Positions 33,438 through 42,424 of a stretch of 64,000 nt of DNA are shown one piece after another. Every line of letters begins with the position of its first letter. The stretch's first letter is position 1. The notes under the pieces were generated by a model. The model was not told where the DNA came from and did not search any database. It was given only the letters and a program-made list of their open reading frames with translations. The DNA comes from Fodinibius sp050117475. Lineage in GTDB: Bacteria; Bacteroidota; Rhodothermia; Balneolales; Balneolaceae. A program made the position numbers and the translations under genes. The stretch is from assembly GCA_050117475.1 (NCBI GenBank), contig JASFMR010000001.1, forward strand, positions 1 to 64,000, read 5' to 3'.

Positions 33438-34691
33438 TTATAATTTCAATGTGAAGCCAAAGCTCGGCAGGTTGGCGTGCGTATTGTATACACCATCAAT
33501 TCCGCCCGGCTGACTGTTAGTGACCTCACGTTGCTTGGCCCTGATAAAAATATAAGATGCATCAATATCCAGATTATCTGTCAGGCTGTATGAAATACCT
33601 CCTGAATATAACCATCGATCTGAGTCAGGCAGTGTTGGATCTACATAGCTGTCACGAATCGGGTTTTCATCAAAGGCTAAACCGCCTCGAAGTGTTAGCC
33701 CGTCAACCCCGAATTTGGAGTATTCAACACCAAAACGCAGTTGATAGGAGTCTTTATAATTCCGTTCATTCACAATTGATCTTCCGCCTAAAGCCGGAAT
33801 ATCACGGTCGAAATTTATTGCCAGTTCGTCATAGCTGGACCAACCCCACCATACATAGTCAAACTCGGCAGAAAGTCCGTCAATCGGTTTCAAGTTAATA
33901 GCTGCAACATAACTGGCAGGGAATGTAATTTCGGCCGATCCCTGGGCTGTTTCCGGGAATCCCACCGGGAGATTGAGAAACTCCGCATCACCCTTATATT
34001 TAGTCTTGACCTCACTTTTGTAGGTAAAGCCTAGGGTAATGGCTTTAATTGGTTGATATAATATACCGGCATTAAACCCTATCGCGGGTCCATCCAAATC
34101 ACCCTTTAATGAAAAAGTACCTTCGGGAGTAAAGGACTGGACAGCTCGTTTGAGCTTCACTTTTCCATAAAAAGCGACCCTTAAGCCCGCACCGATCTTT
34201 ATTTTACCAATTCCAAAGTCCGGCAGGGTATATCCAACGGCGGGAGTAACAAACAGGCTCTTAATTTCAGCTTTCACGGAAGCGCCCCTTCCCACCCAGG
34301 CAGAGGGCCATTCTGTACCTAAACCGAAGGGGGCGTAGACTCCAATTCCCGCTGTTAAATTATCGGTAATTTGATATGAGCCATATAGGTTGGGGACCCA
34401 GAAGTTTTGCTCTTCCATATTTGTCCTTTGCCCGAGCGGACCGAGAGAAGACAAATTTCTAAAAGAAGTTCTGGGGGCGATGATGGTAGCTCCACCACTG
34501 ATTCTTACCCCGTCAAGACCTCCCAAACCGGCAGGGTTATAAAAAATTGTTGAAACATGGTCGGCGTACGCTGAAAAAGCACCGAGCATGCCGTTAGCCC
34601 GAACGCTCGCCTCATAAATCGAAAAGCCACTGGAATAGGCAGAGGCAGAACACAAAAATATGAGACATATCGTAACTATGAATCTTCGCAT
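33438..34691 (-). CDS. OmpP1/FadL/TodX-family outer-membrane transporter
   Basis: 417 residues. Signal peptide (residues 1-20, ending SSAYS) followed by the FadL N-terminal plug SGFSIYEASVRANGMLGAFSAYADHVSTIFYNPAGLGGL, the hallmark of the family, then about 14 strands ending in an aromatic/Leu strand (LPSFGFTLKL). Family members carry long-chain fatty acids or aromatic hydrocarbons across the outer membrane. First gene of a two-gene operon with the SGNH lipoprotein. The upstream 230 bases, shared with a divergent methyltransferase, are AT-rich with no clear operator. Confidence 0.93.
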   Translation of the reverse strand: MRRFIVTICLIFLCSASAYSSGFSIYEASVRANGMLGAFSAYADHVSTIFYNPAGLGGLDGVRISGGATIIAPRTSFRNLSSLGPLGQRTNMEEQNFWVPNLYGSYQITDNLTAGIGVYAPFGLGTEWPSAWVGRGASVKAEIKSLFVTPAVGYTLPDFGIGKIKIGAGLRVAFYGKVKLKRAVQSFTPEGTFSLKGDLDGPAIGFNAGILYQPIKAITLGFTYKSEVKTKYKGDAEFLNLPVGFPETAQGSAEITFPASYVAAINLKPIDGLSAEFDYVWWGWSSYDELAINFDRDIPALGGRSIVNERNYKDSYQLRFGVEYSKFGVDGLTLRGGLAFDENPIRDSYVDPTLPDSDRWLYSGGISYSLTDNLDIDASYIFIRAKQREVTNSQPGGIDGVYNTHANLPSFGFTLKL

Positions 34692-34921
34692 AAATTCTCC
34701 GGTTTTAATTATGATTATTAGAAAGTGGAATAGATGATTAGTATGCAGCTATTAGCGCCTACTAAAAGGGTTACTGATCAAAATACCCGTCTTATATGTT
34801 ACTTAGTTAACACTGTTAAGCCTAAATAACTAAAAGCTTTGGAAAGATAAAAGGATAAGTTTGCAATATCCCCGTAATTTTATTTGATTCGTTTGCAATA
34901 TCTATCAACAAAAGTACTAAT

Positions 34922-35665
34922 ATGAACTGGTTTGAAGAGTGGTTTGATAGCCCGCTTTATGAAAAATTGTATGCCAACCGCGATGAGGCAGAGGCCGCAC
35001 GCCTTGTAGAGTTGTTGGAAGAAACGTTGCCTATTAATGGCTGTTCTAAGATTTTAGATTTGGGGTGCGGTAGGGGACGCCATGCCATAAATTTATGTAA
35101 AAAAGGGTATAACGTTACGGGTATCGACCTTTCTGAAGAAGCGATTGCGACGGCGCGGGAAAAAGCCAGGGACTTAAAGTTAGATAATATCAGGTTTGAA
35201 GTTCGTGATATGAGGAATCCGCTTCCCGAAACCTATGACGCCATAGTAAATCTTTTTACAACATTCGGCTATTTTGAAGAGGATAGCGAAAATGCCGGTG
35301 TATTGGAGAGTGTGAAACAAATGCTGAAGCCGGGCGGTATTTTTGTACTGGACTATTTGAATGCGGAAAAAGTCAAAAAAACATATGTACCTGCCGAAAA
35401 CGGAGAATTTCATGGTATCCACTATGAAATTAAACGATATATCAGTGATAACTCCATTCACAAGGATATTGAATTTTCAGGGAAGAAGATTGGGGGGACC
35501 AAAAAGTATTCTGAGCGTGTAAAACTGTATGATTGCCACTGGTTCAAGCGTAAAATGGCAAACCATGATTTGATTATTGATCATATTTACGGGGATTACG
35601 AGGGGCATGATTTTGACCCCAATACCAGTTCGCGGTTGCTTATTATCAGCCACTTGAAGCGATAA
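34922..35665 (+). CDS. Class I SAM-dependent methyltransferase
   Basis: 247 residues. Rossmann methyltransferase: motif I ILDLGCGRGRHAINL (about residues 43-57), motif II GIDLSEEAI, motif III FEVRDMRNPLPETYDAIVNLFTTFGYF, and motif post-III MLKPGGIFVLDYLN. The N-terminus WFEEWFDSPLYEKLY and the last strand SRLLIISHLKR are typical of a group of small cytoplasmic methylases with unknown substrate. It stands alone, divergent from the fadL gene, converging on an unknown gene. Confidence 0.9.
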   Translation: MNWFEEWFDSPLYEKLYANRDEAEAARLVELLEETLPINGCSKILDLGCGRGRHAINLCKKGYNVTGIDLSEEAIATAREKARDLKLDNIRFEVRDMRNPLPETYDAIVNLFTTFGYFEEDSENAGVLESVKQMLKPGGIFVLDYLNAEKVKKTYVPAENGEFHGIHYEIKRYISDNSIHKDIEFSGKKIGGTKKYSERVKLYDCHWFKRKMANHDLIIDHIYGDYEGHDFDPNTSSRLLIISHLKR

Positions 35666-35714
35666 AAGTGGAAAAAAGCTTTTGTCGGCTTACAGCCTTC
35701 TTATGCTCATTCCC

Positions 35715-36374
35715 TTACAATTCCGTTTCCGGGAAAATTTCTTCAGCCCCGTGCGGGGGTTTGGACAGCATCCAGGTTTCAAAATAAAAATGGCGTTCTG
35801 ATCTCATACGCTTGCTGTTTATGCTGAAAAAACGGAATTCTTCATCAATCAGCGGCTTAAGGTATTTAAACAGGGATGGATAAATATTTTCTCTTGAAAA
35901 CAAGTGGAGGTCAAAGCCATTATGAGCTTTTTCTTTATATAAGACATATGCACCCGTTTCCAGGATTTCGCGTACTTTTTCTTTTTTGTGGCCTACATTG
36001 GATTCTTCGTCCAGTTTAAGTTCCGTGAAGTCCACCGTAATCGGCTTATTACTGATGATTAATGCATCTCCAATCCCAGCAGCTGAAAATGCTTCTGAGA
36101 GGGATTTTGAAAGTCCTTTAGCCGTATTGATTGTATGATTATTAAAAACCCGGCCCAGCTGATTTATTACTTCTTCTCCCTTGCTGAGGCAATTAATTCC
36201 AAACTGCTCCTCTTCTAGCCGAGTACCGGTAAAATAGAATTTCGAATAAGTGGGGTCAGGCCTCATGAATGCAGCCAGCCGATCTTCGTCATAATTTTCT
36301 ATGTTACGGCTGTTTCTGGGAGCCAGGGTATCCAAGCGAAGATCGTGATCAAAGAAGAGTTTAAAAATGTCCAT
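35715..36374 (-). CDS. Hypothetical protein
   Basis: 219 residues, soluble, with no signal peptide, membrane helix or known motif. It contains a central run DALIISNKPITVDFTELKLDE, a stretch EILETGAYVLYKEKAHNGFDLHLFSREN, and an end SINSKRMRSERHFYFETWMLSKPPHG that reads like a small alpha/beta domain. I do not recognise the family. The gene is single, 126 bases downstream of hppA on the same strand with a terminator between them. Length, codon use and lack of competing frames make it a likely real gene. Confidence 0.6.
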   Translation of the reverse strand: MDIFKLFFDHDLRLDTLAPRNSRNIENYDEDRLAAFMRPDPTYSKFYFTGTRLEEEQFGINCLSKGEEVINQLGRVFNNHTINTAKGLSKSLSEAFSAAGIGDALIISNKPITVDFTELKLDEESNVGHKKEKVREILETGAYVLYKEKAHNGFDLHLFSRENIYPSLFKYLKPLIDEEFRFFSINSKRMRSERHFYFETWMLSKPPHGAEEIFPETEL

Positions 36375-36442
36375 AAAGTAACACTATTTCCATGAAGCGT
36401 TAAAACATAAAAGATACGCATTATGTATTATGCATTAAACAC

Positions 36443-36478
36443 AAAAAAGCCCTGCAGCTATTTTAGCTACAGGGCTTC
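36443..36478 (-). terminator. Terminator after hppA
   Basis: AAGCCCTG(C/T)AGCTA stem with loop TTT and a TTTTTTG tail on the minus strand, starting 22 bases after the hppA stop. Confidence 0.9.
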
Positions 36479-36499
36479 GGAATGAGTCGAAAATTAAGC

Positions 36500-38683
36500 T
36501 TAGATCATAGAAGCGATAACAAGCGCCACAACCGACATCAGCTTAATCAGGATATTCAAAGAGGGACCGGAAGTATCCTTAAAAGGATCCCCAACGGTAT
36601 CACCGACAACAGAAGCTTTATGAGCATCAGATCCTTTAATCAATTTTTCACCATTATACTCAAAGCCTTCCTCAATCATTTTCTTGGCGTTATCCCAAGC
36701 ACCGCCGGCATTTGACTGGAAAAGTGCCATCAGCACACCGGCAGCGGTAACGCCGGCAAGCAGACCGCCGAGCATCGTTGGGCCACCTAAGAAACCGAAC
36801 AGAACAGGTACAACCACAGCCAGAACGCCGGGTGTGATCATCTCGCGAATAGAAGCTGTTGTAGAAATAGCCACACATTTTTCATATTCGGCCTTGCCCT
36901 CAGCAGCTTCAAAGGTTTTTCGGTCTTCATCAGACCACTCAGACATTTTGGTGCCTTTGTTCCGGTTCATAGCGTCCAGTCCAGCCCGTAATTCCGGAAT
37001 GTCCCGGAACTGTCGGCGCACTTCCTCAATCATTGACATGGCTGCACGTCCAACCGCTTTCATTGAAAGAGCGGAAAACAGGAAAGGAAGCATAGCTCCG
37101 ACAAACAGGGATGCAATGACATAAGGATCCGTAATATCAATAGTTGTGAGCTGGGCCGTATGGGTCGCATTATATGCTGTTTTAAATGCTGCAAAAAGTG
37201 CCAGGGCCGTAAGGGCGGCTGAGCCAATAGCAAATCCTTTTCCTATGGCTGCCGTGGTATTTCCTACAGCATCGAGTTTATCAGTACGGTCACGTACTTC
37301 ACCGGGCAATTCGGCCATCTCTGCAATACCGCCGGCATTGTCAGAAATGGGTCCGTATGCATCTACGGCCAACTGAATGCCCGTATTCGAGAGCATTCCT
37401 ACTGCGGCAATTGCAATTCCGTAAAGGCCGGCCATTTGGTAAGCACCGATGATCGCCCCTGCGATAATTACAATAGGTATAGCAGTCGACATCATGCCAG
37501 TACCTACCCCCGCAATAATGTTTGTTGCTGATCCTGTGACTGATTGTTTTACAATATCAATGACAGGCTTTTTCCCGGTACCCGTGTAATGCTCGGTAAT
37601 CAGGCCAATCAACAACCCGGCAGCTAACCCAAAAAGCGTCGCAAAGAAAACCCCATTCGGAGTATATTGAATGCCATTATATGTCCACCCGGTTGGCAAC
37701 ATCCAGTTAATAATAAAGTAGGAGAGTACCACCATCAGTATGGAAGATCCGAATTCACCAATATTTAGTGCCTTTTGGGGGTTTCCGCCCTCTTTTACTT
37801 TAACAAAGAAAGTACCGATGATCGAAGTGATAATACCGGTTCCGGCAAGTACCAGCGGTAACAATACAGCATTGAGTCCCTCAAAAGCATTGGTTTGCTC
37901 GAAGCCGGTCAGTCCCATAAAAGCAGCTCCCAGTACCATCGTACCTACAATAGATCCAACGTAAGATTCAAAAAGGTCGGCTCCCATACCGGCTACGTCA
38001 CCAACATTGTCACCCACATTGTCAGCAATTGTAGCGGGATTCAAGGGATGGTCTTCAGGAATACCTGCTTCAACTTTACCCACCAGGTCAGCACCGACAT
38101 CAGCCGCTTTTGTATAAATACCTCCACCTACACGGGCGAACAGAGCAATTGATGACGCTCCGAAAGAGAACCCGGTAATAACATTGACAATTCGGTGAAC
38201 ATTGCTCAATCCGAAAAGATCTCCGTAAATGAGAAAGAGAACACCAAGACCCAAGACGCCAAGGCCGACCACACCAAGGCCCATTACAGAGCCACCGGCA
38301 AATGCAATATTTAAGCCCGGGCCGAGGCCTTTACGTGCGGCATGAGTAGTTCGAACATTCGCCTTGGTAGCGACTTTCATGCCGATGAAACCGGCCAATC
38401 CGGAGCAGAAAGCCCCGATAATGAAAGACACAGCTACCAGCCAGTGAGAAGATTCAGGATTAGCAGAAAGACCCAGCAAGATAGCCACACATGCTACAAA
38501 AACAGCCAATACCTTATATTCGGCTTTCAGAAAAGCCATGGCTCCGCGAGCAATATTGGCACTGATGGTTGCCATTTTCTCGGTTCCCACATCTTGTTTT
38601 GAAACCCAGGACGATTTAAAAAAAGTGTATAACAACCCGAGTGCTCCTGCAACCGGAATTAAGTAGGTTATTAAAGTATTCAT
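36500..38683 (-). CDS. hppA: Membrane-bound ion-translocating pyrophosphatase, K+-dependent type
   Basis: 727 residues, about 16 transmembrane helices. Hydrolyses pyrophosphate and pumps H+ or Na+ out of the cytoplasm. The PPi/Mg site reads GGGIYTKAADVGADLVGKVE and TIADNVGDNVGDVAGMGADLFESY; the second half has QLAVDAYGPISDNAGGIAEM and a C-terminal VVGDTVGDPFKDTSGPSLN. The K+ determinant is GNTTAAIGKG (Ala, not Lys), the K+-stimulated class. Whether it moves H+ or Na+ cannot be settled from these motifs. Its stop is 22 bases from a strong terminator; pth lies 36 bases upstream. Confidence 0.96.
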   Translation of the reverse strand: MNTLITYLIPVAGALGLLYTFFKSSWVSKQDVGTEKMATISANIARGAMAFLKAEYKVLAVFVACVAILLGLSANPESSHWLVAVSFIIGAFCSGLAGFIGMKVATKANVRTTHAARKGLGPGLNIAFAGGSVMGLGVVGLGVLGLGVLFLIYGDLFGLSNVHRIVNVITGFSFGASSIALFARVGGGIYTKAADVGADLVGKVEAGIPEDHPLNPATIADNVGDNVGDVAGMGADLFESYVGSIVGTMVLGAAFMGLTGFEQTNAFEGLNAVLLPLVLAGTGIITSIIGTFFVKVKEGGNPQKALNIGEFGSSILMVVLSYFIINWMLPTGWTYNGIQYTPNGVFFATLFGLAAGLLIGLITEHYTGTGKKPVIDIVKQSVTGSATNIIAGVGTGMMSTAIPIVIIAGAIIGAYQMAGLYGIAIAAVGMLSNTGIQLAVDAYGPISDNAGGIAEMAELPGEVRDRTDKLDAVGNTTAAIGKGFAIGSAALTALALFAAFKTAYNATHTAQLTTIDITDPYVIASLFVGAMLPFLFSALSMKAVGRAAMSMIEEVRRQFRDIPELRAGLDAMNRNKGTKMSEWSDEDRKTFEAAEGKAEYEKCVAISTTASIREMITPGVLAVVVPVLFGFLGGPTMLGGLLAGVTAAGVLMALFQSNAGGAWDNAKKMIEEGFEYNGEKLIKGSDAHKASVVGDTVGDPFKDTSGPSLNILIKLMSVVALVIASMI

Positions 38684-38719
38684 GTCGATGGTTGATTATT
38701 TATAAGCGTTATTAATCGA

Positions 38720-39277
38720 TTAATTGAACTTATTCATGGCCTGCTCGATACCTTCTCTGACGAAACAGCAAGCGGCATCTGCAGCCCGATCTAGGGTAGA
38801 GTCAATAACTTTTTGTTCTTCATCGGAAAATGGGGAGAGTACGTGATTCACCTGTTGCCCCCTTGCAAAATCATTTCCAATCCCGATTCGTAAACGAGGA
38901 AAAGCATCGGTACCCAGTCTTTTTATGATATCTTTTATTCCGTTATGGCCGCCCGCACTTCCATTTGAGCGCAGCCGGATGGTGCCAAGCTCCAAATTCA
39001 GATCGTCATAACAAACCAAGCAGTTGCTAATTTCTTCTTTATACCATTGCAGTGCCTGGCGAACAGCATCGCCGCTGTTGTTCATATATGTCGTAGGTTT
39101 GATCAGGTATATAGGAGTACCTGAGCATGCCCCCTTACCGACTAAATAGGGACCTTTTCCGGTCCCCATTCTTACTGACATTGATTGTGCCAGTTTATCT
39201 ATGAGCTCAAATCCGATATTATGACGGGTGCCAGCGTACTTACTTCCCGGATTTCCCAGGCCTATTATTAATGACAT
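38720..39277 (-). CDS. pth: Peptidyl-tRNA hydrolase
   Basis: 185 residues. Frees tRNA from peptidyl-tRNAs that drop off the ribosome. Motifs: GLGNPGSKYAGTRHNIGFELID with catalytic His20, KPTTYMNNSG, and CYDDLNLELGTIRLRSNGSAGGHNGIKDI with the Asp that orients the His. Complete, including the C-terminal helical lid. It follows rplY by 29 bases; rplY-pth-prs with a tRNA upstream is a common bacterial arrangement. Confidence 0.97.
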   Translation of the reverse strand: MSLIIGLGNPGSKYAGTRHNIGFELIDKLAQSMSVRMGTGKGPYLVGKGACSGTPIYLIKPTTYMNNSGDAVRQALQWYKEEISNCLVCYDDLNLELGTIRLRSNGSAGGHNGIKDIIKRLGTDAFPRLRIGIGNDFARGQQVNHVLSPFSDEEQKVIDSTLDRAADAACCFVREGIEQAMNKFN

Positions 39278-39306
39278 AGGGCAGTTACGCTGGTTTGGTC
39301 AAAATA

Positions 39307-40014
39307 TTATTCGGTGGATTCGTCTTCTCCTTCTTCCCCTTCTTCGGCACCCTCTTCGCCTTCGGCTGCTTCTTCTTCGCCTTCGGCCACTTCTCCTTCT
39401 TCGAGTTCTTCTTCACTTGGTTCTTCAGTGATAAGCGAGGAGGTGAGCAACGCTTCGGATTTAGGAGGACGAATGGTTACCAGTGTTCTGCTGAGATCGT
39501 CCAGCGGGATGATCCCTTCAAGATCAAGATCGCGAACATGGAGTGAATCACCGATATTAAGATCTGTAATATCAATAGTATATTCGCCGGGGATTCTATC
39601 CGGTGTCACGCGAATACGGAGGATATGCATGGGTTGAAAGATACGACCGCCGCCTTCAACAACTCCCACAGGGGTACCTTCAAGCTTGATGGGAACACTC
39701 AATGTAACTTTGTGGTCATCAGCCAATGCATAAAAGTCTGCGTGGATAGGCCGATCAGTCAATGGATGATATTCAACCTCTTTAAGCAGGGTCCTGTGCG
39801 CCTCCCCGTCAATGCGTAATTCAATTATTTGACGTTTACTAACGGACAAGACCTTTTCTAATTCAAGTTCATCAATCGAAAAATGGATGTTGTCTGCTAC
39901 TTTTGGTCCGTAAAGAACGCTAGGTACACGCAGGGCGTCACGAAGAGCATCGGCAGCCTTCCGACCGGTTTCTCTTACTTTTCCTTCTAATTCTACAACT
40001 TCTGGAGTAGTCAT
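39307..40014 (-). CDS. rplY: Ribosomal protein bL25, long Ctc form
   Basis: 235 residues. N-terminal 5S-rRNA-binding L25 domain (about residues 6-95: RETGRKAADALRDALRVPSVLYGP, HPLTDRPIHADFYAL) and the C-terminal TL5/Ctc beta domain (VPIKLEGTPVGVVEGGG, HVRDLDLEGIIPLDD). After about residue 190 it has an almost pure Glu/Gly/Ala tail of repeated EEGE units. Such acidic tails occur in this family; the DNA there is a GAA/GAG-rich near-repeat and may vary in length between strains. A 10-base hairpin lies in the 75-base gap after prs. Confidence 0.95.
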   Translation of the reverse strand: MTTPEVVELEGKVRETGRKAADALRDALRVPSVLYGPKVADNIHFSIDELELEKVLSVSKRQIIELRIDGEAHRTLLKEVEYHPLTDRPIHADFYALADDHKVTLSVPIKLEGTPVGVVEGGGRIFQPMHILRIRVTPDRIPGEYTIDITDLNIGDSLHVRDLDLEGIIPLDDLSRTLVTIRPPKSEALLTSSLITEEPSEEELEEGEVAEGEEEAAEGEEGAEEGEEGEDESTE

Positions 40015-40035
40015 AATTTCACATGTTATTTTTTA

Positions 40036-40081
40036 CCACCAAAGCACAAACTCACTTTTTTGTGCTTTCGTGTTTAGTGGT
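40036..40081. repeat. Inverted repeat between prs and rplY
   Basis: AAAGCACAAA (40041-40050) pairs perfectly with TTTGTGCTTT (40059-40068); outside it CCAC (40037-40040) can pair with GTGG (40077-40080). It sits between two genes of one operon, so it may tune prs:rplY expression or mark 3' processing. It also resembles small intergenic repeat units, but no second copy is in the window. Confidence 0.5.
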
Positions 40082-40088
40082 TGAACAA

Positions 40089-41021
40089 TTAATCGTCAAA
40101 AAGTGCACTTATTGTATCGTTGGTGTGTATACGCTGTATCGCTTCAGCAAAAATTCCGGCCACACTCAGTACCTTGATTTTATTTGATGGCTTGCGCAGC
40201 GGAACCGTATCCGTTACCAACAGTTGGTCAATAGGTGAATCTTCAATTCGTTGGTACGCAGGCCCAGACAAAATGGGATGCGTACATGTTGCTATAATAT
40301 TCAATGCCCCCCGTTCTTTAAGCGCGGAGGCGGCATTCGTTAGCGTGCCGGCTGTATCAATAAGATCATCTACAATCAGCACGTTTTTTCCTTCTACTTC
40401 ACCGACAATATTCATGACCTCAGCTACATTCTGCTTTGGACGGCGCTTGTCGATAAAAGCCAATCTTGCTCCCAGGCGTTTGGCATAGGACCGTGCCATT
40501 TTTAAGCTGCCAACATCAGGAGCAACTACAACCAGGTTTTTGATTGGGTGCTCGCTAAAATGATCAATAAATAACCGACTCGCATACAAGTGGTCAAGCG
40601 GTATATCAAAAAATCCCTGTATCTGGGCGGCATGCAGGTCCATTGTAAGAATACGGTCTGCACCGGCTTCCGTCAACAAATTGGCCATCAGCTTTGAAGC
40701 GATGGAAACCCGGGGCTGATCTTTACGATCCTGACGGGCGTATCCAAAATAGGGGATAACCGCTGTCACCCGTTTAGCCGAAGCACGGTTGGCAGCATCC
40801 AATAGCAATAAAAGCTCCATTATATTATCACCCGGCGGTGGCGTGGACTGAACCACAAATACATCTTCACCCCGGATGCTCTGTTCATATTTTACATAGA
40901 GCTCACCATCCGAAAACGGCTTAATGGTAACTTCCCCCAACGACGTACCGTATTTTTCGGCAATCGCTCTGGAAAGAGCAAGGTTGCTGCGGCCGGCAAA
41001 TATGGCTAACGGGGTATCCAA
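40089..41021 (-). CDS. prs: Ribose-phosphate pyrophosphokinase (PRPP synthetase)
   Basis: 310 residues. Makes PRPP from ribose 5-phosphate and ATP for nucleotide, His, Trp and NAD synthesis (the NadC reaction in this window uses it). Motifs: FSDGELYVKYEQSIRG, PYFGYARQDRKDQPR (ATP loop), DLHAAQIQGFFDIP, the PRPP loop VLIVDDLIDTAGTLTNAA and CTHPILSG. Class I length. It lies downstream of tRNA-Gln, separated by that gene's terminator, and starts the prs-rplY-pth group. Confidence 0.97.
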   Translation of the reverse strand: MDTPLAIFAGRSNLALSRAIAEKYGTSLGEVTIKPFSDGELYVKYEQSIRGEDVFVVQSTPPPGDNIMELLLLLDAANRASAKRVTAVIPYFGYARQDRKDQPRVSIASKLMANLLTEAGADRILTMDLHAAQIQGFFDIPLDHLYASRLFIDHFSEHPIKNLVVVAPDVGSLKMARSYAKRLGARLAFIDKRRPKQNVAEVMNIVGEVEGKNVLIVDDLIDTAGTLTNAASALKERGALNIIATCTHPILSGPAYQRIEDSPIDQLLVTDTVPLRKPSNKIKVLSVAGIFAEAIQRIHTNDTISALFDD

Positions 41022-41055
41022 AGAAGCAGTTTTTCGGAATTTAAAAATAAAAGAA

Positions 41056-41080
41056 AAGGATGGCTTGAACAGTCATCCTT
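41056..41080 (-). terminator. Terminator after tRNA-Gln
   Basis: AAGGATG / CATCCTT stem with an 11-base loop; the minus-strand 3' side runs into TTTTCTTTTATTTTT. It lies 16 bases beyond the tRNA 3' end. Confidence 0.7.
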
Positions 41081-41096
41081 GAGTTTTTATATGTAG

Positions 41097-41167
41097 TTGC
41101 CCGGGGAGGATTCGAACCCCCACTGACGGGACCAAAACCCGCTGTCCTGCCTTTAGACGACCGGGCA
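41097..41167 (-). tRNA. tRNA-Gln (anticodon TTG)
   Basis: 71-base cloverleaf on the minus strand: acceptor TGCCCGG / CCGGGCA, D arm GTCT...GGAC, anticodon stem GCGGG / CCCGT with loop TTTTGGT (anticodon TTG, reads CAA), T arm GGGGG-TTCGAAT-CCTCC, discriminator A. CCA is not encoded. It lies between the DUF2851 gene and prs. Confidence 0.95.
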
Positions 41168-41218
41168 ATTTGTCGCTTTTTTGACAGATGCAGATGATAT
41201 GAATTTACTCGTTGCGAA

Positions 41219-42424
41219 TCAAGAAGAAATTGCGCTTTTAAATACCTCGCACTGCTGGCACCGTCTTGGACGGCAATAAGATCGCAATTGGTAGATCGTT
41301 CCCAGTTTTTTTGCGTAGACAGAGGCTGGAAGATCCGTATCAAGCAGCATTTCCAGAAGGGATTGGGGCAGGGCGGCTTGGTAGTCATGCCATAATTGCC
41401 AGCTCACATTTTTGAGCTTCTTATCGTAAAACAGGTTTCCCAGTGAATATAAGGCTGGTAAAAATACAGTTCCGTATAGGATTGACGATCGCTCTTGCCC
41501 CATTGAGGGTGTGCTCCTTATGGAATTTCGCATGTTCTCCCAAAGGCTTTGGGGGGGCTCCTGCATCCAGCACTTCAGGGTCGTGTTATGGATATACCAA
41601 AGACAATCGGCGCCTTGCCTGATTCTTGGGAGTGGATGATTACCCGGCCGGCATCCTTTTCGTTTCCAGTTAAGATTCAAGGACGACCTTCTCCCGGATC
41701 GAATGCCGGAAAGCGCAACGGCTTGTCTACGGAGTTCTTCCGCATTCGAGACCCGGGCCGTTTTCGGAAAAAGTTCATTGGCCAGTTTTTGCATGGGCAG
41801 CCGATTATAGGAAATGCCCAGTCCGTCAAAAATTGCGATGGCGAACATTTTCTTCCATGCCATAGAAGGGGGAAGGCCGGAATCGAAAAATTCGAGCAAA
41901 TCATCTATCTTTTGCTCAAAATATTCTTGATGTGCTTTCTCCAGCTGTCTGGAAAAAGCCTCCTCGGAGATAAAAGAAACTTGACCGGCACATGGTAACC
42001 GGGGACGTTTTAAATACTGGTCAAGAAATGAATGTAGTGGCTCCGATAAATGGGAATGCAGGCACAGCGTGGGGATTTTACTTTGATCAATTCTGCGAAT
42101 ATTCTTATCCGTATCCTGAAAGACCACATGCAGAATAACATTTTCGTAGTTATCATCATTATGGTGTCCATGTGCTTTCCAGTGAGAAAGCTGCCAGTGA
42201 ATTTCCACATCTCCATACCAACGAAGGGGCCCAATGGAGATTTCAGCATCTCTAAAATCAGGGCCATCAGACTTGTTGTATCTGCCCGGGTTGTGGATGG
42301 TTATTTTTTTACCGCAAACCGTTGTTAGGTGCTGAAATTCGAAGCACCGGTTTTCCCATATCCAATGTAGTAGTTCTTCACGGTATTTCCGCTTCGGTTC
42401 ATGCACCGAAAACATCCCGGTCAC
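41219..42424 (-). CDS. DUF2851 family protein
   Basis: 401 residues matching the Bacteroidetes DUF2851 family: REELLHWIWENRCF at the front, GRYNKSDGPDFRDAEISIGPLRWYGDVEIH (resembling a nuclease-like core with Asp/Glu residues) and NVILHVVFQDTD, then a helical half ending in a Cys-rich motif YCRPRRCQQCEVF. Function unknown; an (R)xxE-like nuclease fold has been a guess for the first half. Start could be the first ATG (42424) or three codons later (42415); either way it overlaps the end of the ytxH-like gene by up to 26 bases, so the two are coupled. Confidence 0.85.
   Translation of the reverse strand: MTGMFSVHEPKRKYREELLHWIWENRCFEFQHLTTVCGKKITIHNPGRYNKSDGPDFRDAEISIGPLRWYGDVEIHWQLSHWKAHGHHNDDNYENVILHVVFQDTDKNIRRIDQSKIPTLCLHSHLSEPLHSFLDQYLKRPRLPCAGQVSFISEEAFSRQLEKAHQEYFEQKIDDLLEFFDSGLPPSMAWKKMFAIAIFDGLGISYNRLPMQKLANELFPKTARVSNAEELRRQAVALSGIRSGRRSSLNLNWKRKGCRPGNHPLPRIRQGADCLWYIHNTTLKCWMQEPPQSLWENMRNSIRSTPSMGQERSSILYGTVFLPALYSLGNLFYDKKLKNVSWQLWHDYQAALPQSLLEMLLDTDLPASVYAKKLGTIYQLRSYCRPRRCQQCEVFKSAISS

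Noticed and set aside
36690..38602. Several frames opposite hppA, one with 146 codons
   Set aside because: All are antisense shadows of a fully conserved gene.
39307..39440. The GAA/GAG-rich plus-strand-complement repeat as a microsatellite or CRISPR-like array
   Set aside because: It encodes the acidic tail of bL25 in frame; there are no spacers or regular unit length.
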